Shown in pieces: positions 17,851 through 27,387 of a stretch of 64,000 nucleotides of DNA. The DNA comes from an uncultured Acidimicrobiaceae bacterium (lineage in GTDB: Bacteria; Actinomycetota; Acidimicrobiia; Acidimicrobiales; SZUA-35), in the NCBI GenBank assembly GCA_947259095.1, contig CAMYLA010000009.1, positions 62,001 through 126,000 of the forward strand, read 5' to 3'. The first letter of the stretch is position 1, and each line of letters opens with the position of its first letter. The notes under the pieces were generated by a model. The model saw only the letters and a list, made by a program, of their open reading frames with translations. It had not been told where the DNA came from and searched no databases. The position numbers and the translations under genes were made by a program.

Positions 17851-19932
17851 ATGGCGCCGACCTCCGATGTCCGCATCACCTGCACCCACGACTGCCCGGA
17901 TGCCTGCTCGGCCTGGATCACCGTCGAGCAGGGACGGGCGGTGGCGATCCGGGCCGATGATCGACATCCGGTGACCGGCCGTCACCTGTGCTCCAAGGTC
18001 GACCGATATCTGGAACGGGTCTACGACCCGAAACGGCTGACCACACCGCTGCGCCGCACCGGGCCGAAAGGTGTTGCGGCCTTCGAGGCCGTCGGTTGGG
18101 ACGAAGCGCTCGACGTCATCATCGATCGGTGGACCGGGATCGTCGACACGTCCGGCCCTGAGGCCATCCTGCCCTACTCCTACCTGGGAAACATGGGAGC
18201 GTTGTCGGCGTTCGGCCCCACCTTCGGGTTGTTCAACCGGTTGGGGGCCAGTCGCCTCCACCGGGCCATCTGTGGTGGTCAGGCTCTGGCCATCAACGCT
18301 GCGCTCGGCCCGGTCCAGGCCGACCCCGAGGAGGTGGTGCACGCCGAGCTGATCATCTGCTGGGGCATCGACGTGGTGTCGACCTCGATCCACACCTGGG
18401 ATCTGATCCGCAACGCCCGCCGCAACGGTGCCCGGCTGGCGGTGATCGACCCCTATCGATCGGCAACCGCAAAACGGGCCGATGTGCATCTCGCACCCCA
18501 TCCCGGCACCGACGGCGCCCTGGCGCTGGGTCTGGCACACCTGCTCATCGCCGAGGACCTGATCGATCGGGCCTATGTGGACGACAACACATCGGGATTC
18601 GAGCAGTTCGCAACCGAGGTCGCCCCCTGGACACCGGACCGGGTGGCGGCGACGACAGGGCTCGAGCCGGACCAGATCGTGGATCTGGCCAGAGCCTACG
18701 GTCGAGCCGAACCGGCGGCGATCAGGTTCGGGGTCGGGATGCAGCGGGCCGCCGGTTCCGGCATGGCGGTTCGGGCCATCCAGTGCCTGCCGGCGCTGGC
18801 CGGCCACTGGCGCCATCGTGGCGGGGGCATCGTCAACGCCAGGACCATGCCGCTGCTCGGGTTCGAGAAGTTGTGGGGCGACGACCCGAGCGGTCGCCCC
18901 GGAGATGAGGGACCGAGATCGTTCAACATGGTCCAGCTCGGCCGGGCCCTGACCGACCCCGACCTCGATCCTCCGGTTCGTTCCCTGTTCGTGTGGAACG
19001 CCAACCCGGCGGTCATCGCCGGCGACCAGAACCGGCTCCTCGAGGGGCTGGCCAGGGACGACCTGTTCACCGTCGTCCACGACCTCTTCCTGACAGACAC
19101 CGCCCGCTACGCCGACATCGTGCTGCCGGCTCCGTCGATGATCGAGCACGACGACCTGGTCGGGTCGTGGGGCTTCAACTACGTGTCGCTCAACCGGGCC
19201 GCCATCGCCCCGCTCGGGCAGGCCAAGCCAAACAGCGAGGTGGCCCGTCTGCTGGCCGCTCGACTCGGCTTCGAGGAAGAGATCTTCACCATGTCGGATC
19301 GGGAGCTGATCGAACACTGCCTCGAAGGATCCCCGGCCGAAGCCCAGGGGGCGTCGCTGTCGCGGCTGGCCGAGGAGGGATTCGTCCGCCTCGTTCATCC
19401 CGGCGGACCGGTCCCCCACGCCGAGGGCGGTTTCGGTGGGTCCGATGAGGGCCGCTTCGAGTTCCGCTCACAAACCTTCGACGAGGCGTTCGGGCTCGGG
19501 CCACTGCCCCGGTTCATCGAGCCGAGCGAGAGCCCGTCGTCCCAGCCGGCGCTGGCCCGGCGGTTCCCCCTGCGGTTGTTGACCCTGAAGCGGGCCCATT
19601 CGATCAACTCGTCCTACGGCGATCTCCCGGTCCTGCGGGGCGCTGAACCGATCCTGCAGATCGAGATCAACCCCGATGACGCCACGGGCCGGGGAATTGC
19701 CGACGGTTCGCCGGTGGCGGCGTTCAATGACCGGGGGCGGGTCGAGGGAACTGCCATGCTCACCGATGCGGTGGCCCCCGGCGTCGTGGTGGTGCCGTTC
19801 GGGCGCTGGCTCGATGGCGGCCAGGGGGCCAACGCCCTGACCCGGGACCAGCTCGGCGACATCGGCGGCGGCCCGACGTTCTGCGATGCGCTGGTCGAGG
19901 TGGCGGCCATCGACGAACCCCCCGCTCGCTGA
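17851..19932 (+). CDS. molybdopterin oxidoreductase, [4Fe-4S]-containing, no partner subunits
   Basis: A 693-residue DMSO-reductase-superfamily enzyme with bis-MGD cofactor. The N-terminal cluster motif is CTHDCPDAC (Cys11, 15, 19) with the fourth Cys in GRHLCSK near 47. AICGGQAL is at the metal-binding region. The middle domains have LIICWGIDVVST, the pterin-binding GVGMQRAAGSGMAVRAI, FVWNANPAVIAGDQ and YADIVLPAPSMIEHDD. The C-terminal domain reads LKRAHSINSSYGDLPVL...IEINPDDATGRGIADGSPV. No Tat signal is seen, so it is probably cytoplasmic. No electron-transfer subunit or chaperone lies next to it. The substrate is unknown; a formate-dehydrogenase-like or hydroxylase-type reaction is possible. 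Confidence 0.85.
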   Translation: MAPTSDVRITCTHDCPDACSAWITVEQGRAVAIRADDRHPVTGRHLCSKVDRYLERVYDPKRLTTPLRRTGPKGVAAFEAVGWDEALDVIIDRWTGIVDTSGPEAILPYSYLGNMGALSAFGPTFGLFNRLGASRLHRAICGGQALAINAALGPVQADPEEVVHAELIICWGIDVVSTSIHTWDLIRNARRNGARLAVIDPYRSATAKRADVHLAPHPGTDGALALGLAHLLIAEDLIDRAYVDDNTSGFEQFATEVAPWTPDRVAATTGLEPDQIVDLARAYGRAEPAAIRFGVGMQRAAGSGMAVRAIQCLPALAGHWRHRGGGIVNARTMPLLGFEKLWGDDPSGRPGDEGPRSFNMVQLGRALTDPDLDPPVRSLFVWNANPAVIAGDQNRLLEGLARDDLFTVVHDLFLTDTARYADIVLPAPSMIEHDDLVGSWGFNYVSLNRAAIAPLGQAKPNSEVARLLAARLGFEEEIFTMSDRELIEHCLEGSPAEAQGASLSRLAEEGFVRLVHPGGPVPHAEGGFGGSDEGRFEFRSQTFDEAFGLGPLPRFIEPSESPSSQPALARRFPLRLLTLKRAHSINSSYGDLPVLRGAEPILQIEINPDDATGRGIADGSPVAAFNDRGRVEGTAMLTDAVAPGVVVVPFGRWLDGGQGANALTRDQLGDIGGGPTFCDALVEVAAIDEPPAR

Positions 19933-20003
19933 GAGCTTTGCCGACGACCGGGCCCCGGTCGTTGAATGCCACCACGCTGTGGCGACCCCGGGCCGGGTGG
20001 AAC

Positions 20004-20009
20004 TAGCGT
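20004..20009 (+). promoter_or_regulatory. -10 box TAGCGT, leaderless start
   Basis: TAGCGT ends 6 nt before the ATG at 20016 of the serine hydrolase gene, with no ribosome site. Confidence 0.5.
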
Positions 20010-20015
20010 CGGGTC

Positions 20016-21158
20016 ATGGCAGAGATCCACGGAACAGCGGAACCACGTTTCGATCGGCTTTCGGAGCTGGTGTCGGCGTCGATCGACAGCGGCGATGACG
20101 TCGGGGCCTCGGTCTCGGTCACCGTCGAAGGCGAAACGGTTGTCGACATCTGGGGAGGCTGGACCGACGAGGACAGGACCACGCCGTGGCAGGCCGACAC
20201 GATCACCAACGTCTGGTCCACCACCAAGACGATGACCAGCCTCTCGGCGCTGATCCTGGTCGAACGGGGCGAGCTCGATCCCGACGCCACGGTTGCCACC
20301 TACTGGCCCGAGTTCGCGGCAAACGGCAAGGAGGCGATCACCGTCAAGCAGCTGATGAGCCACACCTCGGGAGTATCGGGATGGGCCCAGCCGGTGCAGG
20401 TCGATGACCTCTATGACTGGGACAAGTCGACGTCGATGCTGGCGGCCCAGGAACCGTGGTGGGAGCCGGGCACGGCCTCGGGCTATCACGCCCTCAACCA
20501 GGGCCATCTCGTCGGTGAGGTCATTCGCAGGATCACCGGCAAGCAGCTCGGCCGGTTCTTCGCAGACGAGGTGGCAAAGCCGCTCGACGTCGACTTCCAT
20601 ATCGGCCTCGACCCCAGCGAGTTCGATCGGGTGTCCAACGTGATCCCACCCCCGCCGTTGCCGTTCGATCTCGAATCGATGGACATGGAGAGCCCGGCCA
20701 TCAAGACGATGACCGGTCCGGCCCCGACCGCCGAGACCGCCTGGACCTCGGCGTGGCGGCAGGCCGACATCGGGGCCGCCAACGGTCACGGCAATGCCCG
20801 TTCGGTGGCAAGGGCCCAGGCAGTGGTGGCCAACGGCGGTGAGGTCGACGGCGTGCGGCTGCTCTCACCTGCCACCATCGCCCGGATCTTCGAGGTCCAG
20901 GCCGACGGCATCGACGTGGTGCTTGGCGAGCACCTCCGGTTCGGTATCGGCTACGGCCTCAAGTCCACGACGTCGCCCTACCTCCCGGACGGCAACGTCT
21001 GCTTCTGGGGTGGTTGGGGCGGTTCGGCGATCATCGTCGACACCGACCGTCGGGTGACCTTCGCCTACATGATGAACCGCATGGGCGAAGGGGTGCTCGG
21101 CGATGAGCGGGCGGTCAACCTGTTCCAAGCGACCTACGACGGGCTCGGCCCGGCGTAG
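20016..21158 (+). CDS. beta-lactamase-fold serine hydrolase (class C/EstB-like)
   Basis: A 380-residue serine hydrolase related to class C beta-lactamases and EstB-type esterases. The nucleophile motif S-x-x-K is STTK at residues 68-71, in NVWSTTKTMTSLSAL. LMSHTSGVSGW follows near 113-123, and the Tyr motif is YHALN near 157. The C-terminal CFWGGWGGSAIIVDTDRRV replaces the KTG strand. No signal peptide is seen, so it is probably an intracellular esterase or lipase rather than a resistance lactamase. Its last 44 nt overlap the end of the convergent MFS gene. Confidence 0.85.
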   Translation: MAEIHGTAEPRFDRLSELVSASIDSGDDVGASVSVTVEGETVVDIWGGWTDEDRTTPWQADTITNVWSTTKTMTSLSALILVERGELDPDATVATYWPEFAANGKEAITVKQLMSHTSGVSGWAQPVQVDDLYDWDKSTSMLAAQEPWWEPGTASGYHALNQGHLVGEVIRRITGKQLGRFFADEVAKPLDVDFHIGLDPSEFDRVSNVIPPPPLPFDLESMDMESPAIKTMTGPAPTAETAWTSAWRQADIGAANGHGNARSVARAQAVVANGGEVDGVRLLSPATIARIFEVQADGIDVVLGEHLRFGIGYGLKSTTSPYLPDGNVCFWGGWGGSAIIVDTDRRVTFAYMMNRMGEGVLGDERAVNLFQATYDGLGPA

Positions 21159-22647
21159 CCCCGACCTGATCCGGCCCCGCGGTTCGGGGCGCCATCGGGG
21201 CCGGTTCCGGCGAGCCGATGGTCAGCCCCAGCCCCACCATGGCCAAGACGGCCGAGATCCGGAAGGTCCACCGCCAGCCTGCAACGAACGCGTCACCGGC
21301 CGCTACCGAGTCGGAGATGTCGCTGAGGGGGATGTCGAAACCGCGACCGACCATGACGCCGACCACCACCGCCGAGGCCAGCGCCTGCCCGGTGACGTTG
21401 CCCATGTTGCGGATCAGGTTGGTGAAGGCGCCGATCACCCCGTGGCGACTGGGCGGCACCGAACCCATGATCGTGCTGTTGTTTGGCACGTTCCACAGCC
21501 CCATGGAGATGCCGGTGAGGAACAACACCGCCATCACCAACTGGAGTGGGGTGTCGGCGCTCATCAGAGAAAGTGACAGGGCCATGGCGCCATAGAGCAC
21601 AAAACCGATCCCGGAGAACAGGCGACTACCGAACCGGTCGGACAGCCGACCCGATGTCTGAGCGGCCAACCCCATGCCAAGGGCGTTGAGGAACAGCACA
21701 CCGCCGGCCGCTGCGGCCTCCATCGATCGAAGGCTGATCAGGAAGACCGGGGCCAGGAAGAACACGAACGTCGATCCCATGAACCCGGCCAGCCGGGCCC
21801 CGACCGCCATCGAGAACACCCGATTGCGGAACAACGACAGTTCCAACATCGGTTCGTCGGTCCGCAGCTCCCAGCGGACCCAGGCCACGAACAGCACCAC
21901 CACCGCCGCCAGCCCGGCCACCAGGACGGGCGAGGTCCAGGACAGCCCAAGCGGGTTGTTGATGGTCAGGACCAGCAACACCACCATCAACGCCGACAGG
22001 ACGGCCCCACCCCAGTCGAACCCCACGTCACGGCGATCGAGCCGGGGGCTGACCCGTTCCTCGTCGAGGATCACCAAGCCGGCCACGATGGCGATGGAGA
22101 TCGGAATGAGCAGCAGCAGGAACATGGCCTGCCACGGCAGCACCTGAAGGATCAGCCCGCCCAGGATCGGGCCGGACGCCGCCCCGATGGCCACTGCGGT
22201 GGTCTGGCTGCCGATGGCCTTGCCCCGTTCATGGGGCGGGAAGACCGCGACCACCATGGCGGTGCCCACCGACTGACCCATGGCGCTGCCGACCGACATC
22301 AGGACCCTGGCCGCGATCAGCAGGCCGAAGGTCGGGGCCAGCGCCACCGACAGCGAACCGAGACCGAACAGTGTCATACCAAGCAAATGCATGCGCCGCC
22401 GACCGACCATGTCGGCCACCCGTCCCATCGGCAACATCAACGAGCTGATGGTCAACGACTGGGCGATCACCACCCAGGCCACCGACCGAAGGCTGATGTC
22501 GAACTCGTCGGCGATCGACGGCAGGGCCACGAAGACCATGCTCATGGCCGACACGTTGGTGACGAAGGCGATCCCGATGGCGGCGAAGGCCGGCCACTTC
22601 CCCTCGAACCGGTCCTCGTCGGTCGTCGGGTCGATCTCGGTGGTCAA
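21115..22647 (-). CDS. MFS transporter, DHA2 (EmrB/QacA) type, 14 helices
   Basis: A 510-residue drug:H+ antiporter-2-type exporter. Motif A appears as GRVADMVGRRRMHLLGM after the second helix. Motif C-like GAASGPILGGLILQVLPWQAMF lies in helix 5. Enough hydrophobic segments are present for 14 helices, and a charged segment (DEERVSPRLDRRDVGF) sits between helices 6 and 7. A TTG at 22647 is the likely start, 7 bp after the SDR stop. It is the last gene of a P450-SDR-MFS run, so it may export or import the compound they modify. Its 3' end overlaps the convergent hydrolase gene. Confidence 0.85.
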   Translation of the reverse strand: MTTEIDPTTDEDRFEGKWPAFAAIGIAFVTNVSAMSMVFVALPSIADEFDISLRSVAWVVIAQSLTISSLMLPMGRVADMVGRRRMHLLGMTLFGLGSLSVALAPTFGLLIAARVLMSVGSAMGQSVGTAMVVAVFPPHERGKAIGSQTTAVAIGAASGPILGGLILQVLPWQAMFLLLLIPISIAIVAGLVILDEERVSPRLDRRDVGFDWGGAVLSALMVVLLVLTINNPLGLSWTSPVLVAGLAAVVVLFVAWVRWELRTDEPMLELSLFRNRVFSMAVGARLAGFMGSTFVFFLAPVFLISLRSMEAAAAGGVLFLNALGMGLAAQTSGRLSDRFGSRLFSGIGFVLYGAMALSLSLMSADTPLQLVMAVLFLTGISMGLWNVPNNSTIMGSVPPSRHGVIGAFTNLIRNMGNVTGQALASAVVVGVMVGRGFDIPLSDISDSVAAGDAFVAGWRWTFRISAVLAMVGLGLTIGSPEPAPMAPRTAGPDQVGATPGRARRRSLGTG

Positions 22648-22654
22648 GGGTCGG

Positions 22655-23488
22655 TCAGCGGGCGTCGGTCAGCGAACGGCTGTCGTTCATGGCGTCGAGC
22701 TGATTCTGGATGGCCTTGGTCCACCGAGGGTGGGTGAGAATCCAGAACTCGTCGGATCCGATGGCCTCCAGCACCAGCCGGCCGACCTCGTCCGGATCCA
22801 TGCCCTTCTCCAGCACCGCCTGGATGCTGCTGGCCACCTTGCCGGACGTCTTGCCGTCGCGCTTCGGTTTTGCCTGGCCGGGGCGGAATTCCACGGAGTG
22901 CCTGCTGATGTTGGTGTTGATCGGTCCGGGGCACAGGACCGAGGCGGTGATCGCACTGTTGCGGCCCCGGAGGTCTCTGGCCAGGGTTGCCATCAGGGCC
23001 ACCACGCCGTGCTTGGCCACGTTGTAGGCCCCCATCATCGGACCGGCCATCAGTCCGGCCATCGAGGAGGTGGCGTTGATGTGACCCTCGCCCTGCTCCT
23101 CGATGAGGGGCAGGAACACGTTGACCCCGTAGATCGGGCCCCACAGGTCAACGTCGATGATCCACTTCCAGTCGTCGAGCTTCATCTTGTGGGTTGCGGT
23201 CGGGATACCGATCCCGGCGTTGTTGCACAAGACGTTGACCCCGCCGAAGGAGTCGACCGCCAGGTCGGCCAAGGCCTCGATCTGGTCGAGCTGGGAGACA
23301 TCGCACGATCGGCCGACCACGTCGGCCCCTGCGTTGCGCAGCTCGTCTTGCACTGCGGCCAGCGCCGCGGTGTCGAGGTCGCCGATGACCAGCTTCATAC
23401 CGGCCCCGGCGAAGGCCCGGGCCATGCCGAGGCCGATCCCGCTGGCGCCACCGGTGATCACGGCCACCCGATCCTGCAGTTCCTTCAT
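22655..23488 (-). CDS. SDR-family oxidoreductase
   Basis: A 277-residue short-chain dehydrogenase. TGGASGIG is at 12-19, DLD after the second strand suggests NAD, NNAG lies near 90, and YNVAK near 156-160 is the active site. The C-terminal extension (EFWILTHPRWTKAIQNQLDAM) is shared with actinobacterial SDRs next to P450s. The start is supported by a GGGAG ribosome site inside a 5-codon mini-ORF that overlaps it. It lies 49 bp after the P450 gene and 7 bp before the MFS gene. Confidence 0.85.
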   Translation of the reverse strand: MKELQDRVAVITGGASGIGLGMARAFAGAGMKLVIGDLDTAALAAVQDELRNAGADVVGRSCDVSQLDQIEALADLAVDSFGGVNVLCNNAGIGIPTATHKMKLDDWKWIIDVDLWGPIYGVNVFLPLIEEQGEGHINATSSMAGLMAGPMMGAYNVAKHGVVALMATLARDLRGRNSAITASVLCPGPINTNISRHSVEFRPGQAKPKRDGKTSGKVASSIQAVLEKGMDPDEVGRLVLEAIGSDEFWILTHPRWTKAIQNQLDAMNDSRSLTDAR

Positions 23489-23502
23489 GTTGGCTCCCTC
23501 AT
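23485..23502 (-). promoter_or_regulatory. 5-codon mini-ORF (MREPT) carrying the SDR ribosome site
   Basis: On the minus strand ATGAGGGAGCCAACATGA encodes M-R-E-P-T-stop. Its stop overlaps the SDR start codon as ATGA, and its second and third codons form the GGGAG ribosome site. A very similar module is triplicated at 50927-50971 before another SDR gene. It may simply be a ribosome site that contains an ATG. Confidence 0.4.
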
Positions 23503-23537
23503 GGGCTGCTCGCCCGTTCGGCCGAACCGGACCGGAC

Positions 23538-24857
23538 TCATCGGCCGAACCGGACCGGCGCCTCGTTGTAGGCGCCGACGTGGAGATCGGTGAGCCACAC
23601 CGGCTCGGCGGCCCGTTCCAGGCGGGTCAGGATGTCGGTTTCGGCCAGGGCGGCGAATGCGGCCCGTAGCTCCCACTTGGCCAGGTTGGCCCCGAGGCAG
23701 AAATGGGCGCCGTGGCCGAAGCCGAGGTGTTCGTTTGGGGATCTCGAGATGTCGAAGTGGTATGGCCGATCGAAGACGCGAGGATCACGGTTCGCCGCGC
23801 CATACCAAAGACCGACATGGTCGCCGGCCTCGATCGTTTCGCCGTGGAGCTCGACATCGGCAGTGGCGGTTCTGGCGAATTGGATCACCGGCGTGGTCCA
23901 CCGCACCACCTCGTCAACCGCCGTCTCGACCAGCCGTCCCGGTTCGTCCCGGAGCCGATCGACCTGATCCTGGTGGTCGACGAACGCCAGTATGCCCCTG
24001 CTCAGGGCGTTGCGGGTGGTCTCGTTGCCGGCTGCGATGAGCAGCTTGAGGTAGCCGTGGAGCTGCTGGTCGGTGAGGGGCCGACCGTCGAGCTCGGCTT
24101 GCACCACCACGGTCGCCAGGTCGTCGGTCGGGGTCGACCGCTTGGTCTCGATCAACCGGTCGACGTAGTCGTGGAACTCACGGTGCAGGCGCTTGCGCAT
24201 CGACCGCCGGTCCTCACCGGGCCGGGCGAACCGCATCGAGTCGACGTCGAACAGGGCGTCGGTCCAGCGGTGGATCTCGGCCCAGTCGCCGGGATCGAGG
24301 CCGAGCATGGAGCCGATGGTCATCAGCGGCAGGGCCACCGAGTACTCGTGCACCAGGTCGACGGTCTCCCCCGCCTGCAATCGCTGCCGGAACTCGGCGG
24401 TCAGAAGCCGGGCGTTGGCTGCCAGCTCGCTCTCCATGGCCCGGCACCGGGCCGGGGTGAAGTGTCGGGCGGTGAGCAGCCGAAACTCGGTGTGCTTCGG
24501 GGCATCGAAGAACACCATGTCCTCGGGCTCATCGATGTCCCAGCCGTACAACTCGGCCCTTCTCCGCCGGCCTGCGGCATAGCGGGCGTCGATGTCGAGG
24601 CTCTTGAGCCGAAGCCGGCCACCGCCGTTCACGAAGCGGCGGGCGTCCGAGCCGATCGCCTTCACGTCGGCGTGACGGGTGACGGCCCAGAACGGTGCGA
24701 TGCCCGGCCGGTCGTACCAGTAGCAGGGGGCGGTCTCCCGCAACAGGTCCCACTGGGCCCAGGGGTAACCGGCGGCTTCGTAGTCGGCGATGGTGTGGAT
24801 GTCGATGGCATCGAGTTCGAGGCCGTCGACGGTCGAGGCTCTGAGATCTGCGCCCAA
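23538..24857 (-). CDS. cytochrome P450
   Basis: A 439-residue soluble bacterial P450 monooxygenase. The I-helix oxygen-binding motif is AAGNETTR, the K-helix ExxR is in TAVDEVVRW, and the heme-ligand loop is FGHGAHFCLG with the Cys near residue 387. The ANRDPRVF and FDISRSPNEHLGFGHG context is that of actinobacterial fatty-acid/steroid-type P450s. The start is TTG at 24857 with gaggag 6 nt upstream. No ferredoxin or reductase gene is adjacent. It begins a P450-SDR-MFS unit, and a second P450 ends 195 bp upstream. The substrate is unknown. Confidence 0.88.
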   Translation of the reverse strand: MGADLRASTVDGLELDAIDIHTIADYEAAGYPWAQWDLLRETAPCYWYDRPGIAPFWAVTRHADVKAIGSDARRFVNGGGRLRLKSLDIDARYAAGRRRRAELYGWDIDEPEDMVFFDAPKHTEFRLLTARHFTPARCRAMESELAANARLLTAEFRQRLQAGETVDLVHEYSVALPLMTIGSMLGLDPGDWAEIHRWTDALFDVDSMRFARPGEDRRSMRKRLHREFHDYVDRLIETKRSTPTDDLATVVVQAELDGRPLTDQQLHGYLKLLIAAGNETTRNALSRGILAFVDHQDQVDRLRDEPGRLVETAVDEVVRWTTPVIQFARTATADVELHGETIEAGDHVGLWYGAANRDPRVFDRPYHFDISRSPNEHLGFGHGAHFCLGANLAKWELRAAFAALAETDILTRLERAAEPVWLTDLHVGAYNEAPVRFGR

Positions 24858-25052
24858 TGGATACTCCTCGGGAAGCGGGCGGACCGAGCCCCCGCCGATC
24901 GATCGGGCGACGCGGACCGCTCTTGTCGGCGAGGCTAGCCCGCTTCGGTCACGGGGTAGAAGTTGGTGGCGGGCCTGGGCGGCATCGTCCTCGGCCTCGA
25001 CATCGGCGTCGGGGCGTGGAACCGGACGGCCGGGGCAGTCGATCGGGTCTGG

Positions 25053-26315
25053 TCAACCCAGGCGGGGCCCGGGGCGGAAGCGGATCGGCAGTGCGGTCGG
25101 CCCGAAAATGAAGTTGGAGCCCATCCACTTCGCCTCGCCGTCCGATTCGAGCCCGGGCAGTCTGGTGAGCATCTCCTGCAACAAGGCCTCGATCTCGATC
25201 CTGGCCAGGTGGGCGCCAAGGCAGAAATGGGGGCCACCGCCCCCGAAGGCCACGTGAGGGTTCTTGCTCCTGGTCAGGTCCAGCCGATCGGGTTCGACCA
25301 CGCAGTCCGGGTCGCGGTTGGCCGACCCGTAGTACATGACCACCTTGTCGCCGGCTGCGATCTCCCGCGAGCCGAGGCGTGTGTCCACCGTGGCGGTCCG
25401 GCGCATGTAGATGACCGGACTGACCCAGCGCAGCAGTTCTTCGATGGCCGGACCCAGCAGTGAACCGGCCCCGGCGGCCGACGCCGCCGATGGTGAACCG
25501 GCCCCGGCGGTCAGGGCGGCCAGCTGGTCCGGGTGCTGGAACAGGGCATGGAAGCCCCCGCCGACCAGATTCCTGGTGGTGTCGCCCCCGGCGTCGACCA
25601 ACAGCAGGAACCAGAGGAAGAAGTCGATCTCGTCTATCGGTTGGTCGTCGATGAAGCCGTTGGCCAGCATCGACGCCAGGTCGTCGGCCGGAGCGGACCG
25701 CTTGGCGGCGTAGACCTGTTGTGCGTAGGCCAACATCTCGCCGAACGCCACACCCCGCTGCTCGGCGCTCACCACCTCCTCGCTGGAGTGCAGGGCCTCG
25801 GTGTGGCGGTAGAGGTCCCGGCCGTCTGCAAGCGGGATCCCCAGGACATCGGCGATCACGAAGCTCGGCATCTCGCCCGCCAGATCGGTGACCAGATCAC
25901 AGGACCCCCGCTCCACCACCTCGTCGACGATCCCGGTGGCCAGCTCGGCGATCCGTGGCCGAAGCGCCGCGGCGGCCCGGGGGGTGAACTCACGGCTGAC
26001 CAGTCGCCGCATCCTGGTGTGGACCGGTGGGTCGGTCATCAACATCATCACATGATCACCGAACGCCGAGCCGGTGCCGCCGGGCTCGGGATCGTGGAGC
26101 ATGATCGTCGGTGAAGAAGAGAACGTCCGCGGGTCACGACCCACCGCTCGAACATCCTCGTAGCGGGTCACCGCCCAGAATCCGGGTCCGCCGGGCTCGG
26201 GATGGCGGTGGACCGGATCGTTGGCCCGGAGCCAGGCGAACTGATCGTGGGGTTGGCCGCCGGCGAAGTTGGCGACCGACAGCAGGTCGATATGGGGCTG
26301 GTCGGGGCTGCTCAA
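25053..26315 (-). CDS. cytochrome P450
   Basis: A 420-residue P450 with VDAGGDTTRN in the I helix, ELLRW for ExxR, and FGGGGPHFCLGAHLAR for the heme ligand (Cys near 365). The region ANRDPDCVVEPDRLDLTRSKNPHVAF resembles CYP125/CYP142-like and other steroid/lipid P450s, but the substrate is not assignable. The TTG at 26315 overlaps the stop of the PhyH gene as TTGA, so the two are coupled; a longer frame into the PhyH gene is not used. An Ala/Gly-rich insert (AGAGSPSAASAAGAGS) between the I and K helices is unusual. Confidence 0.87.
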   Translation of the reverse strand: MSSPDQPHIDLLSVANFAGGQPHDQFAWLRANDPVHRHPEPGGPGFWAVTRYEDVRAVGRDPRTFSSSPTIMLHDPEPGGTGSAFGDHVMMLMTDPPVHTRMRRLVSREFTPRAAAALRPRIAELATGIVDEVVERGSCDLVTDLAGEMPSFVIADVLGIPLADGRDLYRHTEALHSSEEVVSAEQRGVAFGEMLAYAQQVYAAKRSAPADDLASMLANGFIDDQPIDEIDFFLWFLLLVDAGGDTTRNLVGGGFHALFQHPDQLAALTAGAGSPSAASAAGAGSLLGPAIEELLRWVSPVIYMRRTATVDTRLGSREIAAGDKVVMYYGSANRDPDCVVEPDRLDLTRSKNPHVAFGGGGPHFCLGAHLARIEIEALLQEMLTRLPGLESDGEAKWMGSNFIFGPTALPIRFRPGPRLG

Positions 26316-27364
26316 CGGTGGCCTCCGGCTGCGGTGATCGTCTCGGTTGCCGGCGGGCGGGGCCAGACGATCGGGAACCGATCCGATGCCTCCAGCGGGT
26401 CGCCCTCGGCCAGCCCGATGGTGTCGCGGAACGGCTCGGGCGACGACCGGCGCCGGTGGTACCGGCAACCGTCGCAGGCGTAGCGCACCGATGCCGCCCG
26501 CCGCCTGGCCGACGTCGACACATTGCCGGCCGAGCCGTGCACGGTCGACCAGTGGTGGATGATCACGTCGCCAGGTTCGGCCTCGATGTACACCAGGTCG
26601 TGGTCGTCGGCCGAGATCGGTGGCAGATCGTCGAGGCCGTCGAAGTCGAGCCCGTCCCGTTCGGGGAAGGTGCCGCGCTCGGTCACGAAGTCGCTCGGTT
26701 TGAACGTCTGGTCCCATCGGTGGGAACCGAGCACGTAGCCCATCGGCCCGTTGTCGGCCGACACCCGATCAACCGGCACCCAACACACCGCAACGTCACC
26801 ACCGTCGACCAGGAAGTAGGGCTCGTCCTGGTGGAACGGCGTCCGGATCCGGGAGCCGGCATCTTTCAGGAAGAGCTGGTCGGAGTAGAAATTCACCTTG
26901 GCGGTCCCGGTCAGGTCGGCCACGATCGCCGGGAGCGGGCCGTGCAGGTTGTGTCGCCGCATCCCCGGATGCCAGAAGGCGGCATCGGTTTCCACGATGC
27001 TGCGGCCGGCCAGCGCCCCGTCGGGCTCACCATCGATCGCCAGATCGGCGTCGGGCCGGGCCCGCCGCAGGCCGTTTGCCAGCGCCACCATATCGACCCG
27101 GATCCCGTCGGTGCTGGCCCCGGTGACCGACCGTTGGTCCATCGCCCTCTCGTTCCGCCGATCGAACACATCGTCGAGCTGGGCCTCCAGGTAGGCGACC
27201 CAGGGCTGGGGATAGACGCCCGCCAGCCGGACCACCCCGTCGCGCTCGAAGGCCATCCGTTCCTCGTCGGTCACCGCCCGTCGCGGTGATCCGTCGGCCG
27301 GTGGCGACGGGTCGGGGGAGGCGGTGGTCGCCCGGCTGTCGGGTTCCGGTGGGATCGGCTCCAT
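26312..27364 (-). CDS. phytanoyl-CoA dioxygenase (PhyH) family Fe(II)/2-oxoglutarate oxygenase
   Basis: A 350-residue non-heme iron oxygenase of the PhyH family, which hydroxylates an organic substrate with O2 and 2-oxoglutarate. The iron facial triad is visible: FHQDEPYF gives His178 and Asp180, and VHGSAGN gives His276. Arg294 in ASVRY is a candidate 2-oxoglutarate anchor. A Pro/Ser-rich 30-residue N-terminus precedes the fold. Ribosome site aaggaagg. It sits between acyl-CoA dehydrogenase (23 bp) and P450 (TTGA overlap), which argues for joint oxidation of one hydrophobic compound. Confidence 0.85.
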   Translation of the reverse strand: MEPIPPEPDSRATTASPDPSPPADGSPRRAVTDEERMAFERDGVVRLAGVYPQPWVAYLEAQLDDVFDRRNERAMDQRSVTGASTDGIRVDMVALANGLRRARPDADLAIDGEPDGALAGRSIVETDAAFWHPGMRRHNLHGPLPAIVADLTGTAKVNFYSDQLFLKDAGSRIRTPFHQDEPYFLVDGGDVAVCWVPVDRVSADNGPMGYVLGSHRWDQTFKPSDFVTERGTFPERDGLDFDGLDDLPPISADDHDLVYIEAEPGDVIIHHWSTVHGSAGNVSTSARRRAASVRYACDGCRYHRRRSSPEPFRDTIGLAEGDPLEASDRFPIVWPRPPATETITAAGGHR

Positions 27365-27387
27365 GGTGTCCTTCCTTCGCTCGTCGG

